Positions 19,511 through 30,205 of a stretch of 64,000 nt of DNA are shown here, piece by piece. Source of the stretch: Aradus depressus (Eukaryota > Arthropoda > Insecta > Hemiptera > Aradidae). The first letter of the stretch is position 1. Each line of letters opens with the position of its first letter. The DNA lies in the NCBI GenBank assembly GCA_963662175.1, contig OY759223.1:24901460-24965459 (forward strand), given 5' to 3'. The notes under the pieces are model-generated. The model did not search any database and was not told where the DNA came from. It saw only the letters and a list, made by a program, of their open reading frames with translations. The position numbers were made by a program, and so were the translations under genes.

Positions 19511-20265
19511 ATATGTTACTGTTAATATGATAAATCTGCTATTATGTATAATCACCGGTTATTTTATATAATAACCAAAAAACTGGTTAATATGGCAAAT
19601 TGAAAAAAAAATTATTACTTTATCTGGTTATTTTGTAAAATATCCAACGTGAACAGCTAAAGTGATTAATTTAGTTGAATTTACTAAGTTAACTGGTTAT
19701 TTTGTATAATAGCCAAACTAGTGTGGCTATTATAGATAATTGTTGCTACTATAAATAAATAAGACAAATATTAGGGAGGTGCTTATTTATTTGAACAAAT
19801 AAAGATCAGGTACTTATTAATTAGCTCGACCACACCTCAATTTCCATTGTTGTAACCTGTCTAACAGCGATAATCATTCATCTGGGTACATAAATTCCTA
19901 GAACAAACATAAATTGAAATATTACAAAATTTGGGGGGGCGTATTTCAGATATATCTGCCCCTCCCGTCGTTCCTATATTTGAAGTAGTACAGGTTCTAG
20001 CTTTAACATATACTTTACCCGGGTAAAGCCACAGGTTTTCAGCTATTATGCATAATAGCCAGTTAATATGATTAATTTGTGACAAAAGTAAAAAATTTAT
20101 CATATTAACAAGGTGAGTTTTATATTATGTATAATAACTGGTTAATATGATAAATATTAAGAAACTGTGAATAATTTGTCATATTAACCAAGAACGGTAG
20201 TTATTTTGTAAAATAACCAGTTATTACGTATAATAACTAAATTTATCAAATTAACAGTAACATAT
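19511..20265. mobile_element. Foldback/MITE element rich in short palindromes (755 bp)
   Basis: The outer ends are inverted: ATATGTTACTGTTAATATGA (19511-) against TCAAATTAACAGTAACATAT (-20265). Inside each arm many short units recur in both orientations, of the type GGTTATTTTGTAAAATAACC, GTATAATAACTGGTTAATAT and TTATGTATAATAACTGG; several are palindromic themselves. The centre (19780-20030) is less repetitive and holds a GGGGGGGC run. No transposase. Confidence 0.7.
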
Positions 20266-20280
20266 ATACATCTTAGCTCC

Positions 20281-20870
20281 CCCCACAAAAAATTTAAAAA
20301 AAGTAAACATTCTGTAATTACACTTAAGTTTTGACTAACAATTAATTATAACAAATGAATTTAAATCTCGATTTGGAGACATATTCATATTTAACAGAAC
20401 ACAAAACTACAAAACGGGGTTTTATCTGATTATACAGATTGTAATAAAAACATAAATGTGTTTTTAGGGTCTTCTGGGATATATACGATATATATATATT
20501 TCACGTCCCTTCTTCTGGTCACGATGAGATTCATTCTTATTAGGTGACTTAGGTGTAGAAGTGATTTTTTATTTGATTTGTTATAATGTTAATATATTTG
20601 TTTTTCATTTAGTTATTTTAAATATAAGAACAGCTTCTGACTTTAATTGTTATAATATTCTCGTATCAGTAATCATTTTGTGAAATGTACAAACATCATT
20701 TCACATATAAATTAGTTAATTGTACCTTTAATTTTAGTTTTACCACTATTATCGAAAAAAAAAAGGGGGAGAAAATATACAAATAAATCCTAACTATAAC
20801 CCCTTCTTTACCTACCTGATGTACATACAATGATTCGTACTCCGCAAACTTCTTTTAGTTTGTGACAAAA
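20281..20870. other. AT-rich unclassified DNA
   Basis: Nothing recognised. Confidence 0.3.
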
Positions 20871-20990
20871 CTTGATGGTGTAATGCCGAAACTGGTAGTT
20901 ATGTCAGTTACCTGTCACAAAGTGCACTATTTGGCTGGAAACTGGTAGTTATGTCAGTTACCTGTCACAAAGTGCACTATTTGGCTCAAA
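20871..20990 (+). repeat. Subfamily iii hammerhead-like motif with a 50-bp tandem duplication
   Basis: CTTGATGGTGTAATGCC, then GAAACTGGTAGTTATG (20871-20904) matches the copies at 11979 and 63902, except that the CTGA core is damaged. The stretch from ACTGGTAGTTATGTCAG to ATTTGGCT is then repeated exactly 50 bp later (20891 and 20941). Confidence 0.6.
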
Positions 20991-21290
20991 TTCGGATATA
21001 AACTATCGAATTATGATAAGAATGTCTCCCTCTCTCCTACAAATAAGCCACTTCGTTATTTGTAGGACTCTTTTAAAGAATCTGAGGAATAGTTTTTTTT
21101 TTTTTATATTCTTTTTAATTTATTAAATTAATTTGTTTTTATGGTGGTGGAAGGGATACCCTTAACTTTAAATGCATGGCTTAATATGAATCAATCATTA
21201 ACATTTTTTTAAAATTTCGTTTGCAGGATTTTTCTGTTATACTAATTAACTCACTAATTGTTTATATAAATTGTCCATATTTGTAGATAT
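20991..21290. other. Unclassified intronic DNA
   Basis: No landmark. Confidence 0.3.
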
Positions 21291-21294
21291 TTTG

Positions 21295-21545
21295 GCCATT
21301 CTACATAGAATTCTATGGTGGAGAAAGAATGTCCTTGAGACTTCCCTCATCAAGGAGAAGCTGGAGTAGATCGGCTTCTCCCTGTAGACCATCTCTGGGG
21401 TGAAGAACCCAAAGACTAAGGCATTTCTTTCTCTGTTCTTCGTGAATCAACACAACAAAATGGAAGTCTTCAACTTAACTTTCCTCCTTTGGAACGCCAA
21501 CGTCTTAAACAACCACAAAGACGAACATGACATTTATACCGTTAG
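21295..21545. other. GC-shifted, possibly once-coding segment
   Basis: Composition is closer to coding DNA than its neighbours, but every frame is broken (for example plus-strand NPKTKAFLSLFFVNQHNKME between stops). It may be a decayed retrocopy or transposon gene. No family recognised. Confidence 0.25.
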
Positions 21546-22200
21546 GAAAAATATGAGTTAAATTTAATATTTTAAAAAGTTGTTTATTCATAAAAACAAG
21601 ATAATGCGTTAATTTTGTTGGGCAGAGTGAATAAGCGAAAATAATTTATAGATATTTTAACAGATCGTGAAGCTAATTAATTAACAGACAATTAAGATAT
21701 TAATTATTGCTTTTACTTCTCATCGGTTTAGAAATTAAAATTAAAAAGATACTTATATTCATCGAACAAGTGAATAAAGTAATAATAAATATTTATTGAA
21801 TAAAAACATAGAAAATAATTTATTTTATAGAAAAAAGAAACATAGAAAAAAGATTTAATAGACAAAAAAATTACAATTCAATAATGTATATTGCCTTCCC
21901 TAGATTTTACGATCTCATTCATTCATAGGGGAATATTTTGTATTTTTTTTTTGAATTTCCGATGAAAGGATTTGCAGTGCATAATCTGCAGAGTTTCGAT
22001 AGATACATTTCGCTAATTACTCCGAATACTGCATCAGATATTTATTATTTCATGATATAAAATAAAATATATCCAGCTGTCTCAGTGGTGTTAATCCTGG
22101 CTTCATTTGTGCTGTATCCCATAGTTTTTTTTGTACTAACAACTGACTTTTTGATGATATGAAACCACAATTTCTTTTAACGCTATTATATATTTATTTA
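21546..22200. other. AT-rich unclassified DNA
   Basis: Nothing recognised. Confidence 0.3.
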
Positions 22201-22275
22201 AAGTTTATTTTATCTGGGAGGTTAAATAAATGTAAGCACCCCGTCCTTTGTATGGGACGTCTCCATGTGAAAAGC
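22201..22275 (-). mobile_element. SINE1 fragment near the head
   Basis: AAGTTTATTTTATCTGGGAG resembles the pre-head AAGTTTATTTTACCTCCCAG, followed by a CCGTCCTTTGTATGGGACGT piece. Confidence 0.4.
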
Positions 22276-22344
22276 TATAATGAACCCTCCATATGAATAG
22301 TTATAGTTAAATATTGTACTTTCTAGAAGAGGAAATGAGCCAAT

Positions 22345-22593
22345 TTGAAATTTGTTTTTGGGTCATCTACTAAAAGTTTCACTTCTCACTGTTATACACT
22401 TAATTCAAGCTCTCCGCAACCTAATTATAAGTTTGTTCCTGTTGATAATTTGGTTGAAATTTGTTCAGGTGTGAAACAACGGAATAGATTGGTCATGGAG
22501 TTTGGCTACTCGGATTGGATTAATATCAATAGTTCCAATTCACGAACTGTCCATACTAATAATTATAAGAAATTTATTTCCGTTGAACCATAA
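22345..22593 (+). other. 82-codon open frame of unknown nature
   Basis: Open from ATG to stop with mixed composition (FVPVDNLVEICSGVKQRNRL; EFGYSDWININSSNSRTVHT). No domain, no clear splice or polyadenylation signals. It sits just left of a SINE1 copy. Chance or a coding relic are both possible. Confidence 0.2.
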
Positions 22594-22619
22594 CAATTAT
22601 CGTACACTTTTGCGTATAA

Positions 22620-22910
22620 AAATACCCGGGCTTTAACTATGAGGTCATATCGCCTACTACCAAAGCGCTCTTTCATCTCTCTGGTTGACATGAGCCCGAC
22701 TCTACTGTGGGAGTCCTAAATTATGCCTATTCAGGTTTATTCATCTAGAATAGGGGAGGGGGACTTTAACGAGTACCTGACATCATACAGGCTTGGGACC
22801 ATCATTTAACGTCCCATCCGAAATACTGCGTGCTCAAGGTGGAAAACCTAAGGGCCTCGGCCGGGTTCCGAACCCGCGATTGTTGAGCTCACTAGAAAAG
22901 CTTATAAATT
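22620..22910 (-). mobile_element. SINE1 copy with part of the tRNA-like head
   Basis: Body from TACCCGGGCTTTAACTATGA to GACATGAGCCCGACTCTACT, CTTTAACGAGTACCTGACAT and CGTCCCATCCGAA, then the B-box complement in GGGTTCCGAACCCGCGAT. The A-box part is lost near 22905. Confidence 0.8.
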
Positions 22911-23350
22911 ATATACATGAACCTATATTACAATATAAACATATATGAGATGAATAATAAATATTTTTATGAATGAAATAATAGAATATAAAATTCATAA
23001 TATTAGTAAACAGAAAATATACTTTTAGTTATAATTATTTTATAATTAGCTTTCTTTAAAACGAGTTTCTGGGTGAATAACACGCATTCTTCCTCAAGTC
23101 ACAAAGAGCGAATCTAGAATAAAAATGTATATATAAAAAAATTAACTAATATAAACATGAAAGTAAATAGTAGAATAGAAAGTAAATAACTAACAAAATT
23201 TCTGATAGTAATAAAAATATTAAATAAAGGTAAAGGTATTTATGATAAAAGCTTATAGAATATTGGTGGAGGACCTCTACTTGTAAAAAAATAAAAATTA
23301 AAGATTTTATATAGAAAACAGTACTTTTATAAAATGATTTTATTATATAT
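22911..23350 (-). repeat. Diverged family C-like segment and its usual right neighbour
   Basis: ACGCATTCTTCCTCAAGTCA with CAAAGAGCGAATCTAG (23085-23117) is a decayed relative of the TTCCTCAGGTCACAATGTGC box next to hammerhead-like cores. ATTGGTGGAGGACCTCTAC (23260-23278) matches the GTGTGGAGGACCTCTGCCC block at 31080 and 44116. Confidence 0.4.
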
Positions 23351-23399
23351 ATGTATTAGTGTTTTAATGCTTTCCGGTAACTTTTTGTAAAGTTAATTA

Positions 23400-24040
23400 T
23401 AAAACTTTATTTATTCTCTTTGTTATGTTATTGTTATTTTTTCTCTCTCTCTCTCACTCACTCACTCTATCTCTCTCTGTAATATTATACTCTTCACTTC
23501 TTCACTTTTATTACTTGCATTTATTATTTATTTATTTTTTATTATTATTATTATTTATTTATTTTTTTTTTCTTTCTATTTTTGGCCTTACTGACCTTGC
23601 ACATTGGCCATAATTAAGTAATGTGTTATAAGTCAGTAGTGTGTGTTCTTGTTTGTGTCTGCACGTGTGTATATGTGTTCATAGAGTAACGTTGTTTGTC
23701 TTAATGTAGCTGCATTTATTTTCTTATTTAAATGCATATTAATCTCTGAAGTGCATCTGCGTAACGTTTAAGTCACGTTGTAAAGATAATCTAGATATGT
23801 GTATTTGTATGGCTTTTTATGTTTTTATTGTATTTATTTATTTTAGTCAATTTATGTCTTGTTTTATTTATTTATTTTATATTGTCTTGTGGATGGTGTT
23901 ACATGTTTTAGGATGTTACATAATGTTATTACATTTTGTAACATCATAGTCAGAGACCATTACTATTACTATTGTAATGGTCACTGACTTAATTGTGTAG
24001 GGGTAATTAATCCCTTCAAACAATAAAAAAAAAAAAAAAT
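23400..24040 (+). mobile_element. Probable retroposon 3' region with AATAAA and poly(A)
   Basis: A T-rich stretch of about 600 bp with a CT/CACT microsatellite (23440-23480) ends in CTTCAAACAATAAAAAAAAA. This gives a polyadenylation signal merged with an A-tail (24023-24040). Contains a GACCATTACTATTACTATTG / CAATGGTC inverted motif near 23960. No coding domain, so it may be a LINE 3' untranslated region or a processed transcript tail. Confidence 0.4.
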
Positions 24041-24049
24041 TTTATTATT

Positions 24050-24610
24050 ATTCCCAAATTCACCCATATCGATGTGTTCATTCAGTCAGAAATTATCATG
24101 TTCACAGACAAAGGAGGCATAATTTTACATTTTGTTATCAAAAAGTCGGAAATAATGAAGTTACGGTGAAAACTGAACATCGAATTTCTGAACGATTACC
24201 ATAACTATGCTTTGTGTAGCTGAGGAATAAAACTCAATATTTCCAAATAACCAATTGATAAACTGTATTTATTATCAACTAAAAACCTAATCGCAATTTT
24301 AAAGTTAGTTAATTTTAGTGTTTTAAAGTTTACTTGTAGGGATGGACACCTCTATACTTACTTCACCAGCTATATGATGTATAGGGGCAGTTATGTAATC
24401 GGTCAAAAAAAATTTTGTTGAGTTTACACCGAAATTTCCTATTTTCCAACCCCGTGATTTCAAAACTTAATTTAAAAAAAATGGTATCTGTGTCTGTGAA
24501 CACGATAACTCCCGATAGAATGAATGTATCGACACGAAATTTTATATGAGTGTCCAGAAGCCCATAAGGACGACGCCTATGGATTTTCAACCAAATCGGC
24601 CACAAACATA
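24050..24610. repeat. Family A, two copies in opposite orientation
   Basis: 24060-24240 is in plus orientation (TGTGTTCATTCAGTCAGAAA, AACTGAACATCGAATTTCTG). 24370-24605 is in minus orientation (CGATAGAATGAATGTATCGA, ATAAGGACGACGCCTATGGA, CCAAATCGGCCACA). Confidence 0.65.
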
Positions 24611-25090
24611 AATGGGAGAAAAATATAGATAAAAATGTATATTGTAAATTTAGAATCCCCTCACAGAATCCATAAATGATTATTTTCGTTATAAATACAA
24701 AAATATATATATATTATATAGGGAGCAGTACGATAAGATAAGAAGGGTTCTTAGAAGGAAGCCTTATTTTTAAAAAGGGTATCCTATTTCTTTTCACATC
24801 TCTTCATATCATATATTCTTTTCATATTCATAACATGTTTTAAAAATGAATATGAATATACTCATTCAGTGAAAAAGTTTTACTCTTAACACAGTAAACG
24901 AGAAGTTGTCTGCGCATAATTGTCGTAGATCCACCACTGACAATGACCACCTTCTTCGTATTCCATAAGCCATGATATCCTAAAATCTGTGTACTTAACA
25001 TTTTTTGTGAAACACTTAATAAAAAATAATGAAAAAACGTACGTTTAAAAAATATATATATTGTGTATTTCACAAAATATCTATAAAATA
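24611..25090. other. AT-rich unclassified DNA
   Basis: No landmark apart from the left approach to the next motif, including the complement of TGTGAAATACACAATATATA near 25065. Confidence 0.35.
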
Positions 25091-25094
25091 TAGG

Positions 25095-25122
25095 AGTACT
25101 TTCGGTATTGATACCATCTTCA
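25095..25122 (-). repeat. Hammerhead-like motif, subfamily ii
   Basis: Minus strand: CTGAAGA, T, GGTAT-CA-ATACC (perfect 5-bp stem), GAAA, GTACTCC. All core positions fit CTGANGA and GAAA, apart from the extra T. Confidence 0.5.
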
Positions 25123-25224
25123 GCCACGACTTAAACTAAATGGAAGTTCAACAAGTTTACAACACAAAAGCCTACTTCCTCAAAAAACTATGTATCTTTA
25201 TTTGAAATGAAATGAAATGAATGA

Positions 25225-25545
25225 AAAGAAATTTTATTATTCTGGGACCGAGGTCCCCTAAGAATAAATACATACAGAGTAAAGAAAATGAAACAATGAA
25301 ATATAGTATCAGAACAAAGAAATAAAAAGATAGGTAGGTAAATAAAAATTAGTGCTACATTGGAGAAAAACTATACAACTAAAAAATAGATAAACAGGAA
25401 ATAGAAAAACAGGAAAAAACATAAAATTAACAACTTCAATATGATGAAAAAAAATAAATAAAAGTATCTACAAAAATAAAAGAGAACAAGTAAAAAATAA
25501 AAAAAGCAAATCTATATAACTAAGAAAGAAATAAAATTGATAATA
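25225..25545 (+). repeat. Family E single copy (relative of the 150-bp satellite)
   Basis: Starts at AAATTTTATTATTCTGGGAC, then CGAGGTCCCCTAAGAATAAA, TACATACAGAGTAAAG, AACAATGAAATATAGTATCA and ACAAAGAAATAAAAAGATAG: the satellite unit in the same order but only once. It continues with AAACAGGAAATAG-type text not present in the array. Confidence 0.65.
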
Positions 25546-27038
25546 TCTATATAATAAAAATGACTGGCTAATTTTGCTAAGCGCAAAACTCGAGAACGGC
25601 TGAACCAATTCGGCTAATTTTTTTTTTTCAAATATTCGTTGAAGTCCAAGGAAGGTTCTTATGAAGAGAGTTCCTAGCGGTCAACTGGAGGGGGGGGGGG
25701 GGGGGGCCTAAGCACAAAAATTGCTCTAGCGCATTAACGGATGGACGGATTATCATGAAATTTCACATGTAGTATTCTTAAAATCCAAGTTAAAAAATAG
25801 GCTATGTGCCGTCCATAAATTTTGAACGGTAGGAGGGGCTGTAAGGGGGGCCTAAATATAAAGATAGTGCTAAGTCTTTAACGATGATCGGATTGTCATG
25901 GAATTTCATATGTAGTATTTTTAAAGACCAAATAAAAAAATAGGGTGTGTGACGTCACAAAATACTGAACCTGAGGGGGGGTTGTGGGGGTAGGCCTAAA
26001 TATAAAGATAGTGATAGGTCATTAACGGATGATCGGATTGTCATGGAATATCACATGTAGTATTCTTAAAAGACAAAAACAAAAAAAGGGTATGGGGGGG
26101 GGGGGGGGGGGGGGCAAGCATATACCTAAATAGTAGTTTCAAAAGCAATATTTAAAAATTGGCTGTGACCCTTTTGGACGGGTGGGGCGGGGGTGCATTA
26201 ATGCTGAATGAATCTCACATAAAGCTTTCTTAAAGATGGGATATAGCCCTAATTTTAATAGGGTGGGTTTCCTATGCATGCATTACCTAGGAGGTCCACC
26301 GTTGCCCGGCAAATAATAGCTCTCACCAGCGTTCTTAAGCACAAAATACCTGGGGCATCCGCTGTTGCAAGGCACATACTAGCTGCGATGCCCAACGTTC
26401 CTAACTACGTACTATCTGTGTTTCCCAGCGGTCCTAAGAACTTAATAGCTGGTTGCACTAAGTTGCAAGGCGCATACTATCTAAGGTGCCCGGCGTTCTT
26501 AAGTAGGAACTAACTGTGGTTCGATGTGGAACAAAAAAAAAAAAAAATCCAGTCCAATAGCTTTTGACAGAACGACGTCTGTCGGGTCAGCTATCAGTAA
26601 TACCCGGCGTTGCCCGGGGAACTGAATTTTCTCCTAATATCTCTCGTTCGAATCCTAAACCTAAATCGACCGAGCACAGTGCTATAATGGTTGATTATAA
26701 AAGAGAAGGAAGGATGCCCAGCCAAGGTTAAAGATAAAATTAATTTAGAAAGCAGAAAATAGGATAGGATAAAAAATAAATAAATGCATATGCATTATTT
26801 ATGCCTTTTCATATTTTTTATTTCTGTTTATATATTTATTATTGTCAACTTTGATTTATTCTCTATATGTATATATATTTGTATCTTAATCAGCACATAC
26901 TATTTCAAAATTTTTCTTTTATATTTAATGTTTTCCATATTTTAAGACTTAACTGTACAGAAGGGGTTGGAAAAACCCCATGGGGTGAAGAAGGGTACCC
27001 GTTTGGTACCCTTCAATTTATTATTTGTTAAGTCGTAG

Positions 27039-27066
27039 CTGAAGATGGTGCAATACCAAAAGTACT
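27039..27066 (+). repeat. Hammerhead-like motif, subfamily ii, inside the Helitron-like element
   Basis: CTGAAGA, T, GGTGCAATACC, then AAAA in place of GAAA, GTACTCC. A GAAATACACAATATG box follows at 27098. Insertion or capture within the Helitron-like element. Confidence 0.45.
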
Positions 27067-27329
27067 CCTATACCTATTATATATATATTTTATGAAATAC
27101 ACAATATGTTTTTTCATTTGTTTCACAATATCTCTGAAAAAAATGTTAAGTATTTTTATTAATACAGATTCCAGAGTATTATGGCCTATGTAATTCGTAT
27201 CCCATAGGTACTCATTATCAGTAGCGGATCTACAGTAATTTTGCGCAGACTCTTCGTTTACTGTGTTAAGTGTAAAACTTTTTTTGGTTCAACTGGTTGA
27301 ACTTCCATTTAGTAGTTGTTATGTCGTGG

Positions 27330-27375
27330 CTGAAGATGGTACCCATATATGTATTTTGTGAAATAGACAATATTT
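27330..27375 (+). repeat. Truncated hammerhead-like motif, subfamily ii
   Basis: GTCGTGGCTGAAGATGGTAC repeats the 5' half of the 27039 motif, but the GAAA half is missing. A GTGAAATAGACAATATTT box follows. Confidence 0.4.
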
Positions 27376-27734
27376 TTGGTATTAATAATGTTGAAATGGC
27401 GTTTGTTGGTTTGTTCCAACATCATGCCTGAATGACTGATCGGATTTTGATGACATTTCACATGTAGCATCCTTATAAGCCCTATTGAACTATAGGGTGA
27501 ACTATAGACTGTTGAGTCTCAAAATTCTGAACGAGAGGGGGGTTGTGAGAGGCCCAAAACTAAATTAGTTCTAGCTTTTTAACGGTTGATCTGATTGTTT
27601 TATCCGTACCACGACCTAACAACCTTTTTATTTATGGACCCTTCCATTCGCAGCGTCATGAATGTACTGTCAAAGAATGGCCTAGGAAAGAAATTAAAGA
27701 TAGTTAATTCTCCTGGCAACGCCGAGTAATACAG

Positions 27735-27953
27735 CTAGTTATAGCCATTAAGGCCATCTTCCTTAGTGAACAAGCCCACAGTCTCCTGAGAAGGAAGTTG
27801 ATCCTGGAGAGTCGACCGCAGAGTGACTAAATAAGTGGCCTCCATGTCAACTGGCTGTCCTATGTGAACCCCAGAAGATGTATCACTTCCATACAGACAT
27901 AGGCACACAAACACTAAATACATTGATAAAATAGTGCATGATATATTCATCAT
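27735..27953 (-). CDS. Candidate secreted-peptide exon cut by the Helitron-like end
   Basis: A 72-codon minus-strand frame. It starts MMNISCTILSMYLVFVCLCL, a good signal-peptide shape (short polar start, hydrophobic core), followed by YGSDTSSGVHIGQPVDMEAT and a soluble tail that stops at the Helitron CTAG end. The stop codon is therefore supplied by the transposon edge: either the original frame was longer and is truncated, or a splice donor lies inside it. I do not recognise the family. Chance cannot be excluded. Confidence 0.3.
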   Translation of the reverse strand: MMNISCTILSMYLVFVCLCLYGSDTSSGVHIGQPVDMEATYLVTLRSTLQDQLPSQETVGLFTKEDGLNGYN

Positions 27954-28105
27954 TTTTAGTATTTAGAGACTTGGATATCTTAGGGTGACATTGGCTAGCT
28001 TGTAACCTATCAGCGCTTTATTTTAATATATTTGAACATATTAAACATTAACAAACCTTATTTTTGACGATATATTCACCTTATTTTCATATATTTAAAC
28101 AATGA
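27954..28105. other. AT-rich unclassified DNA
   Basis: Nothing recognised. Confidence 0.3.
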
Positions 28106-28400
28106 TTTTATTACCCTCTAACACTTATAGTAAAAGGAATTATTGTAATCGTGCAAAAATCGGAGATGGAGTTATCAATTTTCACGTTTCAAAATCCTCC
28201 GATTACGTTTTGCCCATTATCGCGATGCTATCTGTGTGTATGATTGGAACTGAGCGCTCTAACTCAGAAACAATTGTAGCTATGAACTTGAAATTTGAAA
28301 TTAAATCACTTTTGCTAACTTAGATCTTGGACGAAATCTGACACAAAACAAGAGAACTTTACTTCGATGGCCCAAGTACATTGTACTAGATACCATATAG
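28106..28400 (+). repeat. Dispersed family B copy
   Basis: ATTGTAATCGTGCAAAAATC, ATCAATTTTCACGTTTCAAA, ATTACGTTTTGCCCATTATC, GTATGATTGGAACTGAGCGC and AGCTATGAACTTGAAATTTG. The same boxes occur in the same order at 38195 and 57315 and partly at 60290. The 73-codon open frame here has no domain and is interrupted in the other copies. Confidence 0.7.
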
Positions 28401-28491
28401 GTATATTATTCACCTGATCAAAAGAAAAATGAAAGGTACATTTTATCGTATTTTTGAACCCATTTCTTTAGACGTTTGCTTCATTTACGTA

Positions 28492-29640
28492 CAGTGGCTC
28501 AAATAAGTATAGGCAATTTCATTTTTGTAGGTTTTTTAGTCTTGTAACAAAATGAAGAACAAAACGTAAAGCTTTTTTAAAGAAATCATTTATTACGAGA
28601 AAGTCTTGAACAATAGTAGTTTAGAAAAAAAAAACATTGCAACAAATCAATATAAAAAAATTACCCACTCCACTTGCACCCTTAGACCCCCCCCCCCCTC
28701 ACACCATAACATTCCCACCGCCGTGTTTTACCAATGGCTTTAAATTCTTTATTGTTTTTTCTCCAAACATAACGACGTCCATCGGATCCAAAAATATTGA
28801 ATTTCGATTCGTCAGTAAAAATTACTTCATTCCAAAATTCTTCAGTTTGGTTTTAATACTGTTTGGCAAACAGCAAACGTCTGTCCTTATTAGCTTGTGA
28901 AATGAACGGTTTCTTTCTTTCGGCTCTTCCAAAAAAATGCTTTTCATTAAAAACATTTCGTACTGCTTGGACACAGAAAGACTTGCCTACACAATTTGCC
29001 ACATCTAACTCCAAGGTCCACTTATAAATGGATTTTTTTTTACCTTTTTTACGATTTCTATTTTTTCTCTGGTTGTGAATATCCTTGGGCGTCCACTTCG
29101 TTTCCTATTCTCAAAAGACTCAGTGTTTTCAATTTTTTTAAGTAATCGTTCTCACAGTAAATAAGCCTAATTTTAACTTTTCACCAATCGTTCGATAAGT
29201 AAGACCTTCATTTCGTAAAGAAATTATTTGATTCTTCGTAAACAATGACAATTATTTAGATTTGCGAGACATTGTAAATTTAAAAAGCTTTCAATAGAAT
29301 AATACACGGAGGAACAGTTCTACCAACTGAATAAATACAATTCCAGTGTTTCTCAAGAAAGTTTCTCCAGTGTTGCCATAATACAAGCCAAAGGGATGCA
29401 CACAAAATATTAATTTTACTTAAAATTGAAGTAGTTAATTGGTATTTCAATTGCCTATACTTTTTTGATGTTGTTTTTTTTCCATATTGATTAGTTGCTA
29501 TGTTTTTTTTCTTCTAAACTACTAATGTTCAAGTCTTTCTCGTAATAAATGTTTTCTTTTCAAAAGCTTTTTGTTATGTTATTTTTCTTGTTATAAGATT
29601 AAAACCTACAAAAATGAAATTGCCTGTAGTTAAGCCTATC
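28492..29640 (-). mobile_element. Tc1-like DNA transposon, about 1.15 kb, inactive
   Basis: The left end is CAGTGGCTCAAATAAGTATA after a TA. Long inverted terminal regions (about 160 bp) share GGCAATTTCATTTTTGTAGG, ATTTATTACGAGAAAGTCTT and TCAATATGGAAAAAA-like blocks. The outermost right end (about 29625-29640) has diverged, so the right TA cannot be fixed. The transposase lies between on the minus strand. TA target preference and size fit Tc1/mariner. Confidence 0.8.
28660..29272 (-). pseudogene. Tc1-like transposase remnant
   Basis: Minus-strand translation begins MSRKSK near 29272. A helix-turn-helix region follows (RNEGLTYRTIGEKLKLGLFT), then KRSGRPRIFTTREKIEIVKK (the GRPR-like motif between DNA-binding domains). 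Further on come FTDESKFNIFGSDGRRYVWR, which holds the first catalytic Asp of the DDE triad, and a stretch ending near KHGGGNVMVWG-type text. The catalytic core beyond the second Asp is missing or scrambled (C12 run at 28687-28698). Several stops and frameshifts make it a pseudogene; DD34E is the expected family type. Confidence 0.8.
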
Positions 29641-29835
29641 GAAAAATTGATTCTTACCGAGAATGTTCCGTATTAAACCAAATAATTTAATTCTAGCACA
29701 AATTTTTCCAGCGCTCTCGAATAAATTATCTAAATGTATCGTAAAAGATGTGGAAGAAATACGGTAGGTTCCAAATGAAATTAATTGAAATCCAGGTAGA
29801 GAATCAATAACCTAATTACCAGTCAAGTTCATTAT
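29641..29835. other. Unclassified DNA
   Basis: No landmark. Confidence 0.3.
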
Positions 29836-29837
29836 TT

Positions 29838-29945
29838 AGGTGGCCGTGGTGGTTTTAGTGTAATGAATGTGAGTGCTAATGAGCAATAACGGGTTATCGG
29901 TTTGATTCCTCTCTATGTGAGACCGTACACTGCTCATCGTATTTT
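29838..29945 (+). mobile_element. SINE2-like tRNA-derived fragment
   Basis: GGTGGCCGTGGTGGTTTTAG at the head, a B-box-like GGTTTGATTCC at 29899-29909, then CTATGTGAGACCGTACAC. Its tail differs from the 18037 copy, so it is a related or diverged member. Confidence 0.45.
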
Positions 29946-29949
29946 AATT

Positions 29950-30055
29950 ACATTGGTCTGAGAAACTGAAAATCGAAATGTTAGCCTGTAATTTTCAATC
30001 AAATCAGACTACATAACGTGATTTTCTTTGCTGGGGTTTTGAAAATTACATGCGT
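29950..30055. repeat. Left copy of a direct repeat bracketing 1.4 kb
   Basis: TGAGAAACTGAAAATCGAAA, GTTAGCCTGTAATTTTCAAT and GTTTTGAAAATTACA recur in the same order and orientation at about 31434-31535. The pair may be terminal repeats of an inserted element or two copies of one LINE 3' region. Confidence 0.6.
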
Positions 30056-30205
30056 AATAATATTCATTTTTCGTTAAAAGTAGATAAATAAATTAAATAA
30101 TTAATACATTTTTCAATTTAATTAGAATAATTTCGGGAAGTGTCTTTCATGACATTTCGGACGTTCGTAGATCCCTTCCTCAGGTCACAATGTGCGAAAT
30201 ATAGA
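30055..30205 (-). mobile_element. Short family C copy with hammerhead-like motif
   Basis: Minus strand: CTTCTATATTTCGCACATTG, then CTGAGGA, stem GGGATCTACGAACGTCC (weakened), GAAA (30155-30183), GACACTTCCCGAAATTATTC, ending TTTTAACGAAAAATGAATAT-TATTA near 30055. It shows both ends of family C in only 150 bp, most of the middle being deleted. Confidence 0.55.

Larger units (their letters stand above)
25546..27738 (+). mobile_element. Helitron-like element (non-autonomous, degenerate)
   Basis: The 5' end is TCTATATAATAAAAATGACT after an A. The 3' end is CTCCTGGCAACGCCGAGTAA then TACAGCTAG before a T, a hairpin-plus-CTAG terminus as in Helitrons, which insert between A and T. The 5' interior has the CGAGAACGGCTGAACCAATT block common in insect Helitron-like repeats. 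An AACGGATGATCGGATTGTCA-type unit recurs at about 25734, 25878, 26022, 27424 and 27583. Inside lie G17 (25690-25706), G21 (26094-26114), a degenerate minisatellite of GTTGCAAGGC-ATACTA units (26285-26515) and an inverted relative of the 3' hairpin (CCCGGCGTTGCCCGGGG near 26602). No Rep/helicase coding is present. Confidence 0.6.

Noticed and set aside
22345..22593. Host coding exon
   Set aside because: Open for 82 codons but no domain, acceptor or donor that I can defend; kept only as an unknown frame.
28102..28323. 73-codon frame as a gene
   Set aside because: It is a family B repeat; the other copies are interrupted.
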